DNA of 64,000 nucleotides from Sporosarcina sp. ANT_H38 (GTDB taxonomy: Bacteria; Bacillota; Bacilli; Bacillales_A; Planococcaceae). Location: contig NZ_VOBC01000001.1 of the NCBI RefSeq assembly GCF_008369195.1, forward strand, positions 2,108,001 to 2,172,000. Direction: 5' to 3'. Shown in pieces: positions 9,995-19,360 of the stretch (its first letter is position 1; each line of letters starts with the position of its first letter). The position numbers and the translations under genes are program-made. A model generated the notes under the pieces. It was not told the DNA's origin and made no database searches. It was given only the letters and a program-made list of their open reading frames with translations.

Positions 9995-10506
9995 GAAAGA
10001 AGTCCTTCCATCGGATCAATGATGATTTTCTTGCTAGCGACATCGACTTCTTTAACGATGTCTTCGATATAAGGAATATAGTGAGGCTTGCCTTTTTCAG
10101 GCGTTACCGTCCATACATCATTCGCGCCGGTTTCAAGAATTTCAGTCACTTTACCTAGTTCGATACCTTCAGTCGTAAACACTGTACAACCAACGATTTC
10201 ATGGTAGTAGAATTCGTTTTCATCTAAATCACCTAGTTGGTTTTCCGGTATCATGAAAATACCGTTACGATACTTTTCAACATCGGTAAGATTTGGATGA
10301 TTTTCAAAAGTCAACAAGTCAAACGTTTTGTGCTGACGATGACTTGTCACAGTTAAGTAAATAGGCGTTTTGCTATCTGGCATGAACAAGGCAAGCTTGT
10401 TTCCGACCGTATAGCGTTCTTCCGGGAAATGAGTACGCGAGATAACACGGACTTCTCCACGGATACCGTGCGTATTAACAATTGTACCAACGTTGAACCA
10501 TTGCAT
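9991..10506 (-). CDS. rimM: Ribosome maturation factor RimM
   Basis: Assists 16S rRNA processing and 30S head assembly, binding S19. The 171-residue protein has an N-terminal RimM barrel ([20 protein letters not shown]) and a C-terminal PRC barrel ([16 protein letters not shown] ... [13 protein letters not shown]). The ATG at 10506 is chosen for homology and a nearby AAAGGATGG. Reading further upstream would run into an intergenic repeat. The ylqD gene that lies between khpA and rimM in B. subtilis is missing. Confidence 0.95.
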   Translation of the reverse strand: MQWFNVGTIVNTHGIRGEVRVISRTHFPEERYTVGNKLALFMPDSKTPIYLTVTSHRQHKTFDLLTFENHPNLTDVEKYRNGIFMIPENQLGDLDENEFYYHEIVGCTVFTTEGIELGKVTEILETGANDVWTVTPEKGKPHYIPYIEDIVKEVDVASKKIIIDPMEGLLS

Positions 10507-10529
10507 AAAAATCACACCATCCTTTATTT

Positions 10530-10709
10530 GAAAAGCGCAAGGCGCCGTTAAAAACAAACGCAGCCTAAGTTCGCGACGTCCTGTCTCAGTAGCTGCATGA
10601 CCCACTTCGTATGGGCCTAAGCGCTGGAGGAATTGAAGGTAATGGCGCTCTTTGCCTTTACCAGCAATTCTGAAGCGACTCGAGGGGCTGGCGCCTGGAA
10701 CCTAGACAC
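10530..10709. repeat. Dispersed intergenic repeat, copy 1 (insert + type A)
   Basis: Starts GAAAAGCGCAAGGCGCC, continues CGCAGCCTAAGTTCGC, AGCTGCATGACC and AAGCGCTGGAGG, then CTGAAGCGACTCGAGGGGCT and ends CTAGACA. The same modules recur at 22.7-23.5 kb. It fills the rimM-khpA gap. Confidence 0.8.
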
Positions 10710-10738
10710 CACTTTAAGTAGTGAAATAATACTTTGAA

Positions 10739-10775
10739 CAAAAAAGGAAGGAACATAGGCTCCCTCCTTTTCTGT
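10739..10775 (-). terminator. Terminator after khpA
   Basis: Minus-strand AAAAGGAGGGA-loop-TTCCTTCC stem followed by TTTTTT, just past the khpA stop. It would separate rpsP-khpA from rimM-trmD, at least partly. Confidence 0.8.
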
Positions 10776-10776
10776 A

Positions 10777-11010
10777 TCAATCTATAATATCGATATAAAC
10801 CTTTTTGCCGTGGTGACTGCCTGCTGCTGAATAAACAACGGTGCGTATTGCTTTCGCAACACGTCCCTGCTTTCCGATAACTTTTCCCATATCTTCGGGA
10901 TTTACGAATAATTTATAGATGACACGATTATCGTGTTCATCCATTACAATACGTACATCCTCTGGATAGTCGACTAACGGTTTAACGATTGTTTCAATCA
11001 GCCGCTTCAT
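10777..11010 (-). CDS. khpA: KH-domain RNA-binding protein KhpA (YlqC)
   Basis: A 77-residue single KH-domain protein with the RNA-contacting loop VIGKQGRVAKAIRTV (GxxG = GKQG). KhpA partners with KhpB/Jag in other Firmicutes and affects cell division and sRNA biology. The ATG at 11010 has AGGAGG about 7 bp upstream. An in-frame GTG at 11016 is too close to that site. It lies 15 bp downstream of rpsP. Confidence 0.93.
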   Translation of the reverse strand: MKRLIETIVKPLVDYPEDVRIVMDEHDNRVIYKLFVNPEDMGKVIGKQGRVAKAIRTVVYSAAGSHHGKKVYIDIID

Positions 11011-11025
11011 GTACACCCCTCCTGA

Positions 11026-11298
11026 TTACTTACCGAGTTTAGCGTTATGGTATTTTTCCATGATGCCTTTGTCGGAAAACAGGTTACGGACAGTATCAGA
11101 AGGTTTTGCACCCTCTTGAAGCCATTTAAGAGCTAGCTCTTCATTGATTTTTACTTCAGCTGGTTTTGTAAGCGGGTTATAAGTACCAACTGTTTCGATT
11201 TGACGACCATCACGTGGTGAACGTGAATCTGCTACTACAATACGATAGAAAGGAGTTTTCTTTGCTCCCATACGTTTAAGACGAATTTTTACTGACAT
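11026..11298 (-). CDS. rpsP: 30S ribosomal protein S16
   Basis: Early-assembling small-subunit protein. The 90-residue product begins [20 protein letters not shown] and contains [19 protein letters not shown], typical of S16. The ATG at 11298 is preceded by GGAGGTG. First gene of an rpsP-khpA unit, with a clear promoter upstream. Confidence 0.97.
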   Translation of the reverse strand: MSVKIRLKRMGAKKTPFYRIVVADSRSPRDGRQIETVGTYNPLTKPAEVKINEELALKWLQEGAKPSDTVRNLFSDKGIMEKYHNAKLGK

Positions 11299-11336
11299 TT
11301 TTACTTGCACCTCCGAATAGTTTCACACAAGATAAT

Positions 11337-11365
11337 ATATTATCAAGCTTTTTGTTGTTTGTAAA
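11337..11365 (-). promoter_or_regulatory. Promoter of rpsP-khpA
   Basis: Minus-strand TTTACA (11360-11365), 17-bp spacer, TAATAT (11337-11342), with TG one base before the -10. It lies in the 178-bp ffh-rpsP gap. Confidence 0.65.
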
Positions 11366-11476
11366 GTGTTTTTTCTTAACACCTTAAATTTCTTTTTAAA
11401 ATATAGGATTTTCAACAAAAGAATGAATCAAACTTCGACTCGGACCCTTGTTTAGACTCAAGATACCAGACTATTA

Positions 11477-12832
11477 TCATTTAAAAAACGAGTCTAATCC
11501 AGGCATTTTCATCTTCTTTTTTCCTTTTTGTTGCATACCAGTCATTTGCTTGACCATTTTTTTCATGTCTTCGAACTGCTTTAATAGCCGATTGACATCT
11601 TGAATGGTTGTGCCTGAACCTTTTGCAATTCGCTTACGACGATTTGCATTGATTATCTCAGGAGTATTACGCTCCGCCGTTGTCATCGATTGGATGACCG
11701 CTTCAACGCGCCCCATCTGACCTTCGTCGACTTTAGCATTTTCGAGACCCTTGATTTTATTGGCACCGGGCATCATTTTCAATAGTTCGTCGAGTGGACC
11801 CATCTTTTTGACTTGCTGAAGTTGCTCAAGAAAGTCGTCGAGCGTGAAAGATTGCGTGCGAAACTTTTGTTCAAGTTCCTTCGCCTTCTCTTCATCGACA
11901 TTTTCCTGCGCCTTTTCAATGAGAGACATTACATCCCCCATGCCAAGAATTCGCGACGCCATACGTTCAGGATGAAACGGTTCAAGTGCATCCATCTTCT
12001 CGCCCATTCCGACAAACTTAATCGGTTTGTCTGTGACGGCACGGATGGAAAGCGCCGCACCACCTCGAGTATCCCCATCGAGCTTCGTCAGAATAACACC
12101 TGTTACTCCGACAGTGTCGTCGAAACTTTTCGCGACATTTACAGCATCCTGCCCAGTCATTGCATCAACGACTAGGAATATTTCGTCCGGTGTACTTAGA
12201 TCCCGAATATCCTTAAGTTCCTGCATCAATACTTCATCAACATGTAGCCTACCAGCTGTATCGACGATAACGACATCATAGTGTTCTTTGTCCGCCTCTG
12301 CAAGCGCCTGGCGAACAATTTCAACAGGTGAAATGTCAGTCCCAAGTGCAAACACAGGTATCGTTAACTGCTTACCAAGTGTTTCCAACTGTTGAATCGC
12401 AGCCGGTCTGTAAACGTCTGCCGCGACAAGAAGCGGTTTCTTATTATGCCGCTTTCTAAGTACACTAGCTAGTTTCCCTGTGGTTGTCGTTTTACCCGCA
12501 CCTTGCAGACCGACCATCATAATGACAGTAGGTGATTTCCTTGCAAATTGAATTGGGTTCTGTTCGCCGCCCATCAGATTCGTCAGTTCATCTTTAACGA
12601 TTTTAACAACCTGCTGGCCAGGCGTTAGACTCTTCATGACGTCCTGTCCAACTGCGCGTTCACTTACTGTTTTGACAAACTCTTTGACGACTTTCAAGTT
12701 AACGTCAGCTTCAATAAGCGCAAAGCGTACTTCACGCATCATTTCCTTGACATCAGCTTCGTCAATTTTTCCTTTGCCCCTAATTTTCTGTAGCGTCCCT
12801 TGCAGGCGCTGGGCTAATCCTTCAAATGCCAT
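11477..12832 (-). CDS. ffh: Signal recognition particle GTPase Ffh
   Basis: Protein component of SRP; binds 4.5S/scRNA and signal peptides and docks to FtsY. The 451-residue product has an N-terminal helical bundle, P-loop GLQGAGKTT at 108-116, DTAGR near 190, TKLDGDTRGGAAL, and a C-terminal Met-rich M domain (about 300-451) ending KGKKKMKMPGLDSFFK. Start ATG at 12832 with GGAGG upstream. It lies 12 bp after ylxM in the conserved ylxM-ffh pair. Confidence 0.98.
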   Translation of the reverse strand: MAFEGLAQRLQGTLQKIRGKGKIDEADVKEMMREVRFALIEADVNLKVVKEFVKTVSERAVGQDVMKSLTPGQQVVKIVKDELTNLMGGEQNPIQFARKSPTVIMMVGLQGAGKTTTTGKLASVLRKRHNKKPLLVAADVYRPAAIQQLETLGKQLTIPVFALGTDISPVEIVRQALAEADKEHYDVVIVDTAGRLHVDEVLMQELKDIRDLSTPDEIFLVVDAMTGQDAVNVAKSFDDTVGVTGVILTKLDGDTRGGAALSIRAVTDKPIKFVGMGEKMDALEPFHPERMASRILGMGDVMSLIEKAQENVDEEKAKELEQKFRTQSFTLDDFLEQLQQVKKMGPLDELLKMMPGANKIKGLENAKVDEGQMGRVEAVIQSMTTAERNTPEIINANRRKRIAKGSGTTIQDVNRLLKQFEDMKKMVKQMTGMQQKGKKKMKMPGLDSFFK

Positions 12833-12844
12833 GCACAGAGCCTC

Positions 12845-13180
12845 CTACTCATGATTTCTTAACGCACTTAACAATTCTTTGATTGTTTCCGATTTTTTAT
12901 CTGTATCGGTTATGAGCTGCTCAAGATAATCTACAATTTCTGCTCGCTTCTGGAATTCCGAAAATAAATTCAACTTCGTCTCATAGTCTTCAAGCATTGC
13001 TTCCGTCCGACGAACATTGTCATAGACTGCCTGACGTGATACGCCGTATTCTCCAGCAATCTCACCGAGCGAAAGATCTTCTAAATAGTAAAGTTGCATA
13101 TAAAGTCTCTGTTTATCAGTCAAAAGTGACTGATAAAAATCAAAGAGGAAGTTGATGCGTGTCGTTTTTGCAAGCGTCAT
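12845..13180 (-). CDS. ylxM: YlxM/p13-like helix-turn-helix protein, SRP-associated
   Basis: A 111-residue protein of the UPF0122 family. The sigma-region-4-like [26 protein letters not shown] lies at about 33-55, after the conserved [10 protein letters not shown]. In Streptococcus the homologue modulates SRP GTPase activity. Start ATG at 13180 with GGGGAGG upstream. In B. subtilis it follows ftsY directly; here 178 bp containing a repeat intervene. Confidence 0.93.
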   Translation of the reverse strand: MTLAKTTRINFLFDFYQSLLTDKQRLYMQLYYLEDLSLGEIAGEYGVSRQAVYDNVRRTEAMLEDYETKLNLFSEFQKRAEIVDYLEQLITDTDKKSETIKELLSALRNHE

Positions 13181-13259
13181 ACGCTTTGCCTCCCCGCTAT
13201 GTTCTTCCTAAGTCATCATAGTATGACAGACTCGCGCTGTCAAGTCATTTTACTTGTCT

Positions 13260-13370
13260 GTATCGAAAAGCGTATACGCCTTGATCAGGAGCAATAGGCA
13301 TAAGTCAAATTAAAAGAAGCCAGTCTGCTTATGACCCCGTGCTCCTAGGCGTTGAAGCCTAGACAGTATC
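13260..13370. repeat. Dispersed intergenic repeat, short diverged copy
   Basis: Begins GTATCGAAAAGCGTATACGCC and ends GCCTAGACAGTATC, matching the ends of the longer copies. AGGAGC ... GGCATAAG pairs with CTTATGAC ... GCTCCT, giving a long hairpin. Its last 12 bases overlap the ftsY stop codon (13359-13361). Confidence 0.7.
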
Positions 13371-14351
13371 TTCTTGTTCAAGTCCATCCGCAAAAAGTCC
13401 GTATACATACTTTTCAGGATCAAACGGTTGAAGATCATCCACACCTTCACCAAGTCCAACGAATTTTACAGGGATATTTAACTTTTTCCTAATAGCAAGT
13501 ACGATACCGCCTTTCGCTGTACCATCAAGCTTCGTTAAGACGATACCTGTAACATTTGTCGCTTCTTTGAATGTCTGAGCTTGGATCAATGCATTTTGAC
13601 CCGTTGTTGCATCGAGCGCCAGAAGTACTTCGTGCGGTGCACCTTCTACTTCTTTACTAATGACCCGGTGCACTTTTTGAAGTTCATTCATCAAATTCAC
13701 TTTATTTTGGAGCCTTCCTGCGGTATCACAAATAAGGACATCTACTTTGCGGTTCTTTGCAGCACGGATTGCGTCGTACATGACCGCAGCAGGGTCAGAT
13801 CCTTCTGATTGACGGATTACTTCTACACCAGCACGTTCGCCCCAGACAACGAGTTGATCGATGGCACCAGCACGGAAAGTGTCGCCAGCCGCAAGCATAA
13901 CCGTCTTACCTTCTGCCATAAGTCGAGCCGCCAATTTCCCGATAGTAGTTGTCTTCCCGACTCCGTTAACCCCTACCATCAATATAACTGTCAGACTATC
14001 TTCTTGAATGTTCAGGTCGTTATCGAGTTCTTCACCAGCTTGATAGATTTCAACAAGTTTCTCGGAAATAACCGATTGAATGCCAGCTGTATCTTTAATA
14101 TTTTTTCTCTGTACTTCAACTTTCAGTAAATCAATGAGCTCCATAACTGTTTCAAAACCGACATCGGCCTGTAATAGCAACTCTTCCAATTCCTCGAAGA
14201 ACTCTTCGTCAATTACTCTGAAACGTGCAACAAGATCGTTTACTTTGGATGTGAACTGATTTCGAGTTTTTGATAAACCATCTTTAAACTTCTCTGTTAC
14301 AGCTTCGTTCGTACCAGTAATTTTTTCCTTAAGTTTCTTAAAAAAAGACAA
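13359..14351 (-). CDS. ftsY: SRP receptor FtsY
   Basis: Membrane-docking SRP-receptor GTPase. The 330-residue protein begins MSFFKKLKEKITG and has an N-domain bundle, P-loop GVNGVGKTTT at 127-136, DTAGRLQNK, TKLDGTAKGG and GLGEGVDDLQPFDPEKYV. The long acidic A domain of E. coli is absent, as is usual in Firmicutes. Start is TTG at 14351 with AAAGGGG upstream. It lies 14 bp after smc. The last codons and TAG stop read into the end of the intergenic repeat. Confidence 0.97.
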   Translation of the reverse strand: MSFFKKLKEKITGTNEAVTEKFKDGLSKTRNQFTSKVNDLVARFRVIDEEFFEELEELLLQADVGFETVMELIDLLKVEVQRKNIKDTAGIQSVISEKLVEIYQAGEELDNDLNIQEDSLTVILMVGVNGVGKTTTIGKLAARLMAEGKTVMLAAGDTFRAGAIDQLVVWGERAGVEVIRQSEGSDPAAVMYDAIRAAKNRKVDVLICDTAGRLQNKVNLMNELQKVHRVISKEVEGAPHEVLLALDATTGQNALIQAQTFKEATNVTGIVLTKLDGTAKGGIVLAIRKKLNIPVKFVGLGEGVDDLQPFDPEKYVYGLFADGLEQEDTV

Positions 14352-14365
14352 CTATAGTCACCCCT

Positions 14366-17300
14366 TTACATGATTGCTTCTTCTGGCACCTCGGAAAGTT
14401 TGACAGAAATGACTCTGGACACGCCTGATTCCTGCATAGTTATTCCGTAGAGCACGTCCGCCCCTTCCATCGTCCCCTTCCGATGTGTGATTACGATGAA
14501 TTGAGTCTTCTCTGAAAACTTCTTCAAATATTTACTGTAGCGTATAACGTTCGCTTCGTCGAGTGCAGCTTCGACTTCATCAAGAATGCAAAACGGTACT
14601 GGCCGTACTTCGATAATTGAGAATAGCAACGATATCGCAGTCAATGCACGTTCTCCGCCTGATAACAGGCTTAAATTCTGTAACTTTTTCCCCGGAGGAC
14701 GTGCGACAATTTCCACACCCGTTTCAAGTAAATTATCAGGTTGTGTAAGTATCAAATCCGCGTCACCACCGCCAAACATTTCCTTGAATACATGTCGGAA
14801 ACGGTTCTGAACGGCGTTGAATGTCGTCAAAAACCGCGTTGTCATTTCAGCGTCCATCTCAGTCATTGCTTCGTGTAGTGTAGTTTTCGCTTCTAATAAA
14901 TCATTACGCTGTTCATCCAAAAAGTGATGTCTCTCAGATACTTCTTCAAACTCCACAATAGCACCTGGATTGACAGGCCCTAAAACTGCTAATTGACGTT
15001 TTAAGGATTCAACCTTTTCTCTAGTCAACAATTCATCAAAATCATCCGCAATAATTCCATCTGCAAACAATCCATATTCAGTTAAAAGCTGTTGCGTGAC
15101 TGCTTCATATTTCACTTCGAGACGTGATAGCGTTATAGATACTGCATTCAACGCAGAACTTATTTCTGCTGTACTACCTCTAAGATCTTGGAGGGATGCA
15201 CTTTTCCCCTCGAGGAGATTCGCAAGGTCTGTACGGATTTTCCTGTCTGCCATAATCGTTTTTTCAATCAATGCCTTGTCAGTAGACGCTCTTTCAATCT
15301 CCTGTGCAATTTGTTCAGCACTCAACTCCCCACCGTCTTCACTGCCAGTGAAATACTGCATTTCATCACGCAAGGCAGCCAGTTTGACTTTGGCTTGAGC
15401 AGATGCACTTTCCATTTCATCGATTGACGCTTCCAGGTGTGCTTTCTGTTCACGCAAAACAGCTATGCACTCTCTAAGCTCATTGTATCGACTCGTTAAT
15501 GTAGCCTCTTCGTTCCTCCGATTAGTAGCTAGACGTTCAAGCGTCTCAACTTTGGATTGAATTGCTTCTAATTCACTTTTCACACGCGCATGATTTTGTT
15601 GTAACACAGCTTTCTTTTCTATCAATTCTGATCCGGTATTCTCAGCACCACGTCTCCCCATCTCGGTCGATGCAATTTCTGATTCCACCGATTTAATGGA
15701 AATATCGAGTTCACGGATACCTGATTCTGCAGATGCAATTTCGACTTGCAGACTGTCCGTCATTTTACGAAACTGATCCGTTTCAAAGATTTGCTTCGCA
15801 ACGCCCATTTTCGTCTCGCCGATTTTCTTTGTAGCGGACTCAATTGAATCAGCCATACGAGTTAGTTGCAGTTGCAATGTTTCGAGTTCTGCTTTTCTTG
15901 TGAAAACGGATGCCTGGCCTTTGACTCCACCACCTGTAAGTGAACCACCAGCGTTCACAATATCGCCATCAAGCGTCACGACACGGAAACGATAACCAAG
16001 TATTCCCGCAATGGCCGACGCCCCGACAAGCGTTTTCGCGACAAGTGTATTACCGAGTAAATTTTCAGTAATAAGTGCATATGCTGCATCAGTTTGAACA
16101 AGTCGATCGGCTGTTCCAACGTATTCAGGATGTTGTTCAACCGCGCGTAATGATGCTGGTTGAATCTTCCTGGATTTCATCACGTCTCTTGGCAGGAAAG
16201 TTGCTCGTCCAGCGTTCTTCGCTTTTAAATAAGTGATTGCTTTTCTCGCTTCAAGTTCAGTCGCCGTCACTATATGCTGCATCGCACCACCAAGTGCTGT
16301 TTCTACCGCTTTTATATACTCTTTCTCTACAGATATAAGTTCTGCGACAGCGCCGTCAATACCTGCTAGTTTTCCTGACTTCTTCGCAACAAGAATCTCT
16401 TTTACACCTGAATAGAAACCCGAGAAATCCGCTTCCATACTTTCAAGTGCACGGACCCTTCCATGCATTTCGTGTTGCTTATTAAGTGCTTTTTGCAAAA
16501 GTTCCTGCTGTAAAGCGAGTTCATCTTCCGTCTTCCTTAATACCTTTGATGATTCGCGATAGGCCGAATCCGCTTCCGTCAATTTCCGTTTCAAGACAGT
16601 CAACGCTTTTACTTTTGCAGTTTTCTCTTGTGTTAGTTTTTCGCGTCGTTCCTGCAATAAAGATGTCTGAAGTATTATTTTTTCGGATGAGGACTTTTCC
16701 CCTTGGAGACGCTCCTCTGCGTGCTTCAAGTCATTGCGGATGGTCGCTTCCTCGTTTAGCCGTTCGATATAAGCCGATTTCAACTCATCTATTTCTTTTT
16801 CCGTCTCTTTGACAGATCGTTTCAGAATCCGAGAGATACCATCCATCTCAACTTTTGTTTTTTCATATTCCACTTCCGACAGTTGTTGCTTTTCACGAGC
16901 CGCTCCCAGTTTTTCCGAAAGTGCTACTAACTCATTTTCGGTAGTTGCAAGTTCAATTCGTGACCTTTCAATCAGTTGGTCCGCATTGCGACGTTTTTCA
17001 AGTGATAATAGGCGTCTTCCTTCCCACTTCTCAGTCTCTGCACTTGTCACAACTAGTTTTTTTTGTAGCGTATCTAGTTTTGCATCCATTTTCGCAAGTT
17101 CTTTCTTCGTAAATTCGGACGCTTCTTCAGCTTTCTTCGATTCAGCTTCAAGGAATACCTTATTTTCTTGAAACTTTTCAGCTTCTCTCGACTTTTTCAA
17201 AATTTCATCATGGAATTTCCTTGCATCGAAAGTCAACAAGGAAACATCCGCGTCACGCGTCTCTTCCGAAAGCACTTTATGTTTTTTTGCCGACTCTGCA

Positions 17301-17923
17301 CTTTTCCGTAACGGCTCAATCCTAGAATCAAGCTCTTTTAAAATATCCAGCACACGGTCGAGGTTATCTTCCGTCTCAAATAGCTTGTGCTCCGCCTTCT
17401 TTTTCCTCGTCCTATATTTAAGAACTCCGGCTGCTTCGTCAAAAATACTCCGCCTGTCTTCAGGACGGCTATTTAAAATTTCATCTACGCGTCCTTGAGA
17501 TATGATGGAAAACGCTTCTTTCCCAAGTCCCGAATCCATGAAAACATCATTAATATCCTTTAGTCGACACTGGTGGCCGTTTAATAGATAAGCACTTTCC
17601 CCAGATCGAAAAACGCGCCTGCTGACACTGATTTCCGTATAATCAAGCGGAAAAAGCCCCTTACTATTATCAAGAATTAGTGTCACCTCTGCAAAATTAA
17701 GTGATTTACGAGAATCACTTCCTGCAAAGATGACATCTTCCATTTTAGAACCACGTAGCGATTTCGCAGACTGTTCACCAAGAACCCAGCGAATTGCATC
17801 TGTAATATTACTTTTTCCACTTCCATTTGGACCAACTACCGCTGTAACACCTGGAACAAAATCTATCGCAATCCGTTCTGCGAATGATTTGAATCCTATA
17901 ATTTCAAGTCTTTTCAGAAACAC
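14366..17923 (-). CDS. smc: Chromosome partition protein SMC
   Basis: ATPase that organises and segregates the chromosome with ScpA and ScpB. The 1185-residue product has Walker A GPNGSGKSN at 31-39, two long coiled coils, a hinge at about 510-670 (IDGAVAELISVEKEYIKAVETALGG region), signature LLSGGERALTAISLLF and Walker B FCILDEVEAALDEAN. Start is GTG at 17923, with GAAGGAGAG 8 bp upstream. The GTG lies 2 bp past the rnc stop, so rnc-smc-ftsY are probably cotranscribed. Confidence 0.98.
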   Translation of the reverse strand: MFLKRLEIIGFKSFAERIAIDFVPGVTAVVGPNGSGKSNITDAIRWVLGEQSAKSLRGSKMEDVIFAGSDSRKSLNFAEVTLILDNSKGLFPLDYTEISVSRRVFRSGESAYLLNGHQCRLKDINDVFMDSGLGKEAFSIISQGRVDEILNSRPEDRRSIFDEAAGVLKYRTRKKKAEHKLFETEDNLDRVLDILKELDSRIEPLRKSAESAKKHKVLSEETRDADVSLLTFDARKFHDEILKKSREAEKFQENKVFLEAESKKAEEASEFTKKELAKMDAKLDTLQKKLVVTSAETEKWEGRRLLSLEKRRNADQLIERSRIELATTENELVALSEKLGAAREKQQLSEVEYEKTKVEMDGISRILKRSVKETEKEIDELKSAYIERLNEEATIRNDLKHAEERLQGEKSSSEKIILQTSLLQERREKLTQEKTAKVKALTVLKRKLTEADSAYRESSKVLRKTEDELALQQELLQKALNKQHEMHGRVRALESMEADFSGFYSGVKEILVAKKSGKLAGIDGAVAELISVEKEYIKAVETALGGAMQHIVTATELEARKAITYLKAKNAGRATFLPRDVMKSRKIQPASLRAVEQHPEYVGTADRLVQTDAAYALITENLLGNTLVAKTLVGASAIAGILGYRFRVVTLDGDIVNAGGSLTGGGVKGQASVFTRKAELETLQLQLTRMADSIESATKKIGETKMGVAKQIFETDQFRKMTDSLQVEIASAESGIRELDISIKSVESEIASTEMGRRGAENTGSELIEKKAVLQQNHARVKSELEAIQSKVETLERLATNRRNEEATLTSRYNELRECIAVLREQKAHLEASIDEMESASAQAKVKLAALRDEMQYFTGSEDGGELSAEQIAQEIERASTDKALIEKTIMADRKIRTDLANLLEGKSASLQDLRGSTAEISSALNAVSITLSRLEVKYEAVTQQLLTEYGLFADGIIADDFDELLTREKVESLKRQLAVLGPVNPGAIVEFEEVSERHHFLDEQRNDLLEAKTTLHEAMTEMDAEMTTRFLTTFNAVQNRFRHVFKEMFGGGDADLILTQPDNLLETGVEIVARPPGKKLQNLSLLSGGERALTAISLLFSIIEVRPVPFCILDEVEAALDEANVIRYSKYLKKFSEKTQFIVITHRKGTMEGADVLYGITMQESGVSRVISVKLSEVPEEAIM

Positions 17924-17925
17924 GA

Positions 17926-18705
17926 TTAAATCTCTCCTTCAGCCTGCCGACTCTTTAAATCTAGAATTGCATGACGGGCTGCTTCTTGCTCGGCCTCTTT
18001 TTTCGATTTCCCGAGACCAGTTCCAAGTTGATCATCGCCAAGCCTTACGACAGTGACGAAACTTTTAGCATGGGCAGGGCCTTTCTCTTCAATGATTTCA
18101 TACTGCAATTGACCACTGTTCGTCTGTTGGACGATTTCCTGGAGACGGCTTTTATAATCCATCACATGCGAAAAAGCACCGATACTAATTTTAGGGAAGA
18201 CGACTTTTTCAAGGAACAGAATAACAGCCTCCATCCCTTGATCTATATACAGAGCGCCAATAAACGCCTCAAACACGTCAGCGAGCAATGCAGGTCGCAT
18301 ACGCCCACCCGTCTGCTCCTCGCCCTTCCCAAGTAGGATAAAACGGCCTAACCCAAGTTCATTAGAAAACTTCACAAGAGAAGGTTCACAGACAATCGCT
18401 GCTCTCAATTTCGTAAGTTCCCCTTCAGTCATATTAGGCTCGGTAGAATAAAGGAATCGGGACACGCCAAGTTCAAGGACCGCATCTCCTAAAAATTCCA
18501 ATCTCTCATTATCCGTGAATTTTTTTCTCCGATGCTCATTCACATAAGATGAATGTGTGAATGCATTGTACAGTAGTGAAATGTTTTTGAAATAGACGTT
18601 TAATTCATTTTGTAATTCATCGAACTTGTTTCGAACCGCTATCGGTAACAGCGCACTCGTGCTTTTCCCTTTGTAATTGTTCGTATTGTTTGTATGGGTC
18701 ATCAT
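17926..18705 (-). CDS. rnc: Ribonuclease III
   Basis: Double-strand-specific endonuclease that processes rRNA and sRNA duplexes. The 259-residue protein has the catalytic signature [13 protein letters not shown] (66-78), a second acidic cluster [15 protein letters not shown], and a C-terminal dsRNA-binding domain from about 180 ([12 protein letters not shown] ... [15 protein letters not shown]). MM start at 18705/18702 with AAAGGCAG upstream. It lies downstream of acpP, separated by a terminator. Confidence 0.97.
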   Translation of the reverse strand: MMTHTNNTNNYKGKSTSALLPIAVRNKFDELQNELNVYFKNISLLYNAFTHSSYVNEHRRKKFTDNERLEFLGDAVLELGVSRFLYSTEPNMTEGELTKLRAAIVCEPSLVKFSNELGLGRFILLGKGEEQTGGRMRPALLADVFEAFIGALYIDQGMEAVILFLEKVVFPKISIGAFSHVMDYKSRLQEIVQQTNSGQLQYEIIEEKGPAHAKSFVTVVRLGDDQLGTGLGKSKKEAEQEAARHAILDLKSRQAEGEI

Positions 18706-18785
18706 CGATTCTGCCTTTCAATACATAATGCATATAATTTTACCCTTTTCAGCGCCACAGTGCAAAAAATAGTTTGCTTTAAACC

Positions 18786-18836
18786 CGAAAAGAGACGCTT
18801 TCAATCCTTTTAAGAAGAAAGGATGAAAGAGTCTCA
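18786..18836 (-). terminator. Terminator after acpP
   Basis: Long minus-strand stem GAGACTCTTTCATCCTTT / AAAAGGATTGAAAGCGTCTC (two mismatches) followed by TTTTC, between acpP and rnc. Confidence 0.85.
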
Positions 18837-18849
18837 ATCAGAATAGCAA

Positions 18850-19086
18850 TTATTTTACTTTCGTTTCGATATGCGAAACTGCGTCACCGACAGTTGCAAT
18901 CTTTTCAGCTTCATCATCGGAAATTTCCATTTCGAATTCATCTTCTAATTCCATTACTAATTCTACGACGTCCAATGAATCTGCGCCGAGATCGTCACGG
19001 AAAGAAGCTTCCATTTTAACTTCACTTTCATCGACGCCAAGGCGGTCGACAATTACTTTAGTTACACGTTCAAGTACTGTTGACAA
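18850..19086 (-). CDS. acpP: Acyl carrier protein
   Basis: Carries fatty-acyl intermediates on phosphopantetheine attached to Ser37 in the [10 protein letters not shown] motif. The product is 78 residues and strongly acidic. The start is read as TTG at 19086 ([12 protein letters not shown]), because GAGGAGG lies 8 bp upstream. The in-frame GTG at 19095 sits on the ribosome-binding site itself. Last gene of the fapR-plsX-fabD-fabG-acpP operon. A repeat of about 240 bp separates it from fabG. Confidence 0.95.
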   Translation of the reverse strand: MSTVLERVTKVIVDRLGVDESEVKMEASFRDDLGADSLDVVELVMELEDEFEMEISDDEAEKIATVGDAVSHIETKVK

Positions 19087-19104
19087 ATTTGTCACCTCCT
19101 CTCA

Positions 19105-19346
19105 AGAAATGTGGAAGCGCCTTAATGAGCACAGCCTAAGTTCGCCACATCGTGTGGCAACAAGGAGGGATGTTAGTTCAATCCCTCCCCGCTGCGTGAC
19201 CTACATCCTGTAGGCCCGCGACAGGCATAAGACGGGCTAGCGGAGCGGCGTTCTTTGCTCGGGAAGGATGCAATTCAATCCTTCCTAGCTGGACCGACTT
19301 ATGACCCGAGCCTCTAGGCGCTGGAACTGGACAATAAAGAAAAGCG
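19105..19346. repeat. Dispersed intergenic repeat (insert + type B)
   Basis: Contains CAGCCTAAGTTCGCC, an AGGAGGGATG ... AATCCCTCC inverted repeat, GACCTACATCCTGTAGGC, GCGACAGGCATAAGACG and CTTATGACCCGAGCCTC, and ends CTGGACAATAAAGAAAAGCG. It matches the B-type unit at 23.1-23.3 kb. The minus-strand end, AAGCG-6 nt-CGCTT followed by TTCTTT, could also act as a weak terminator after fabG. Confidence 0.8.
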
Positions 19347-19360
19347 AATAAACGCTTCTA

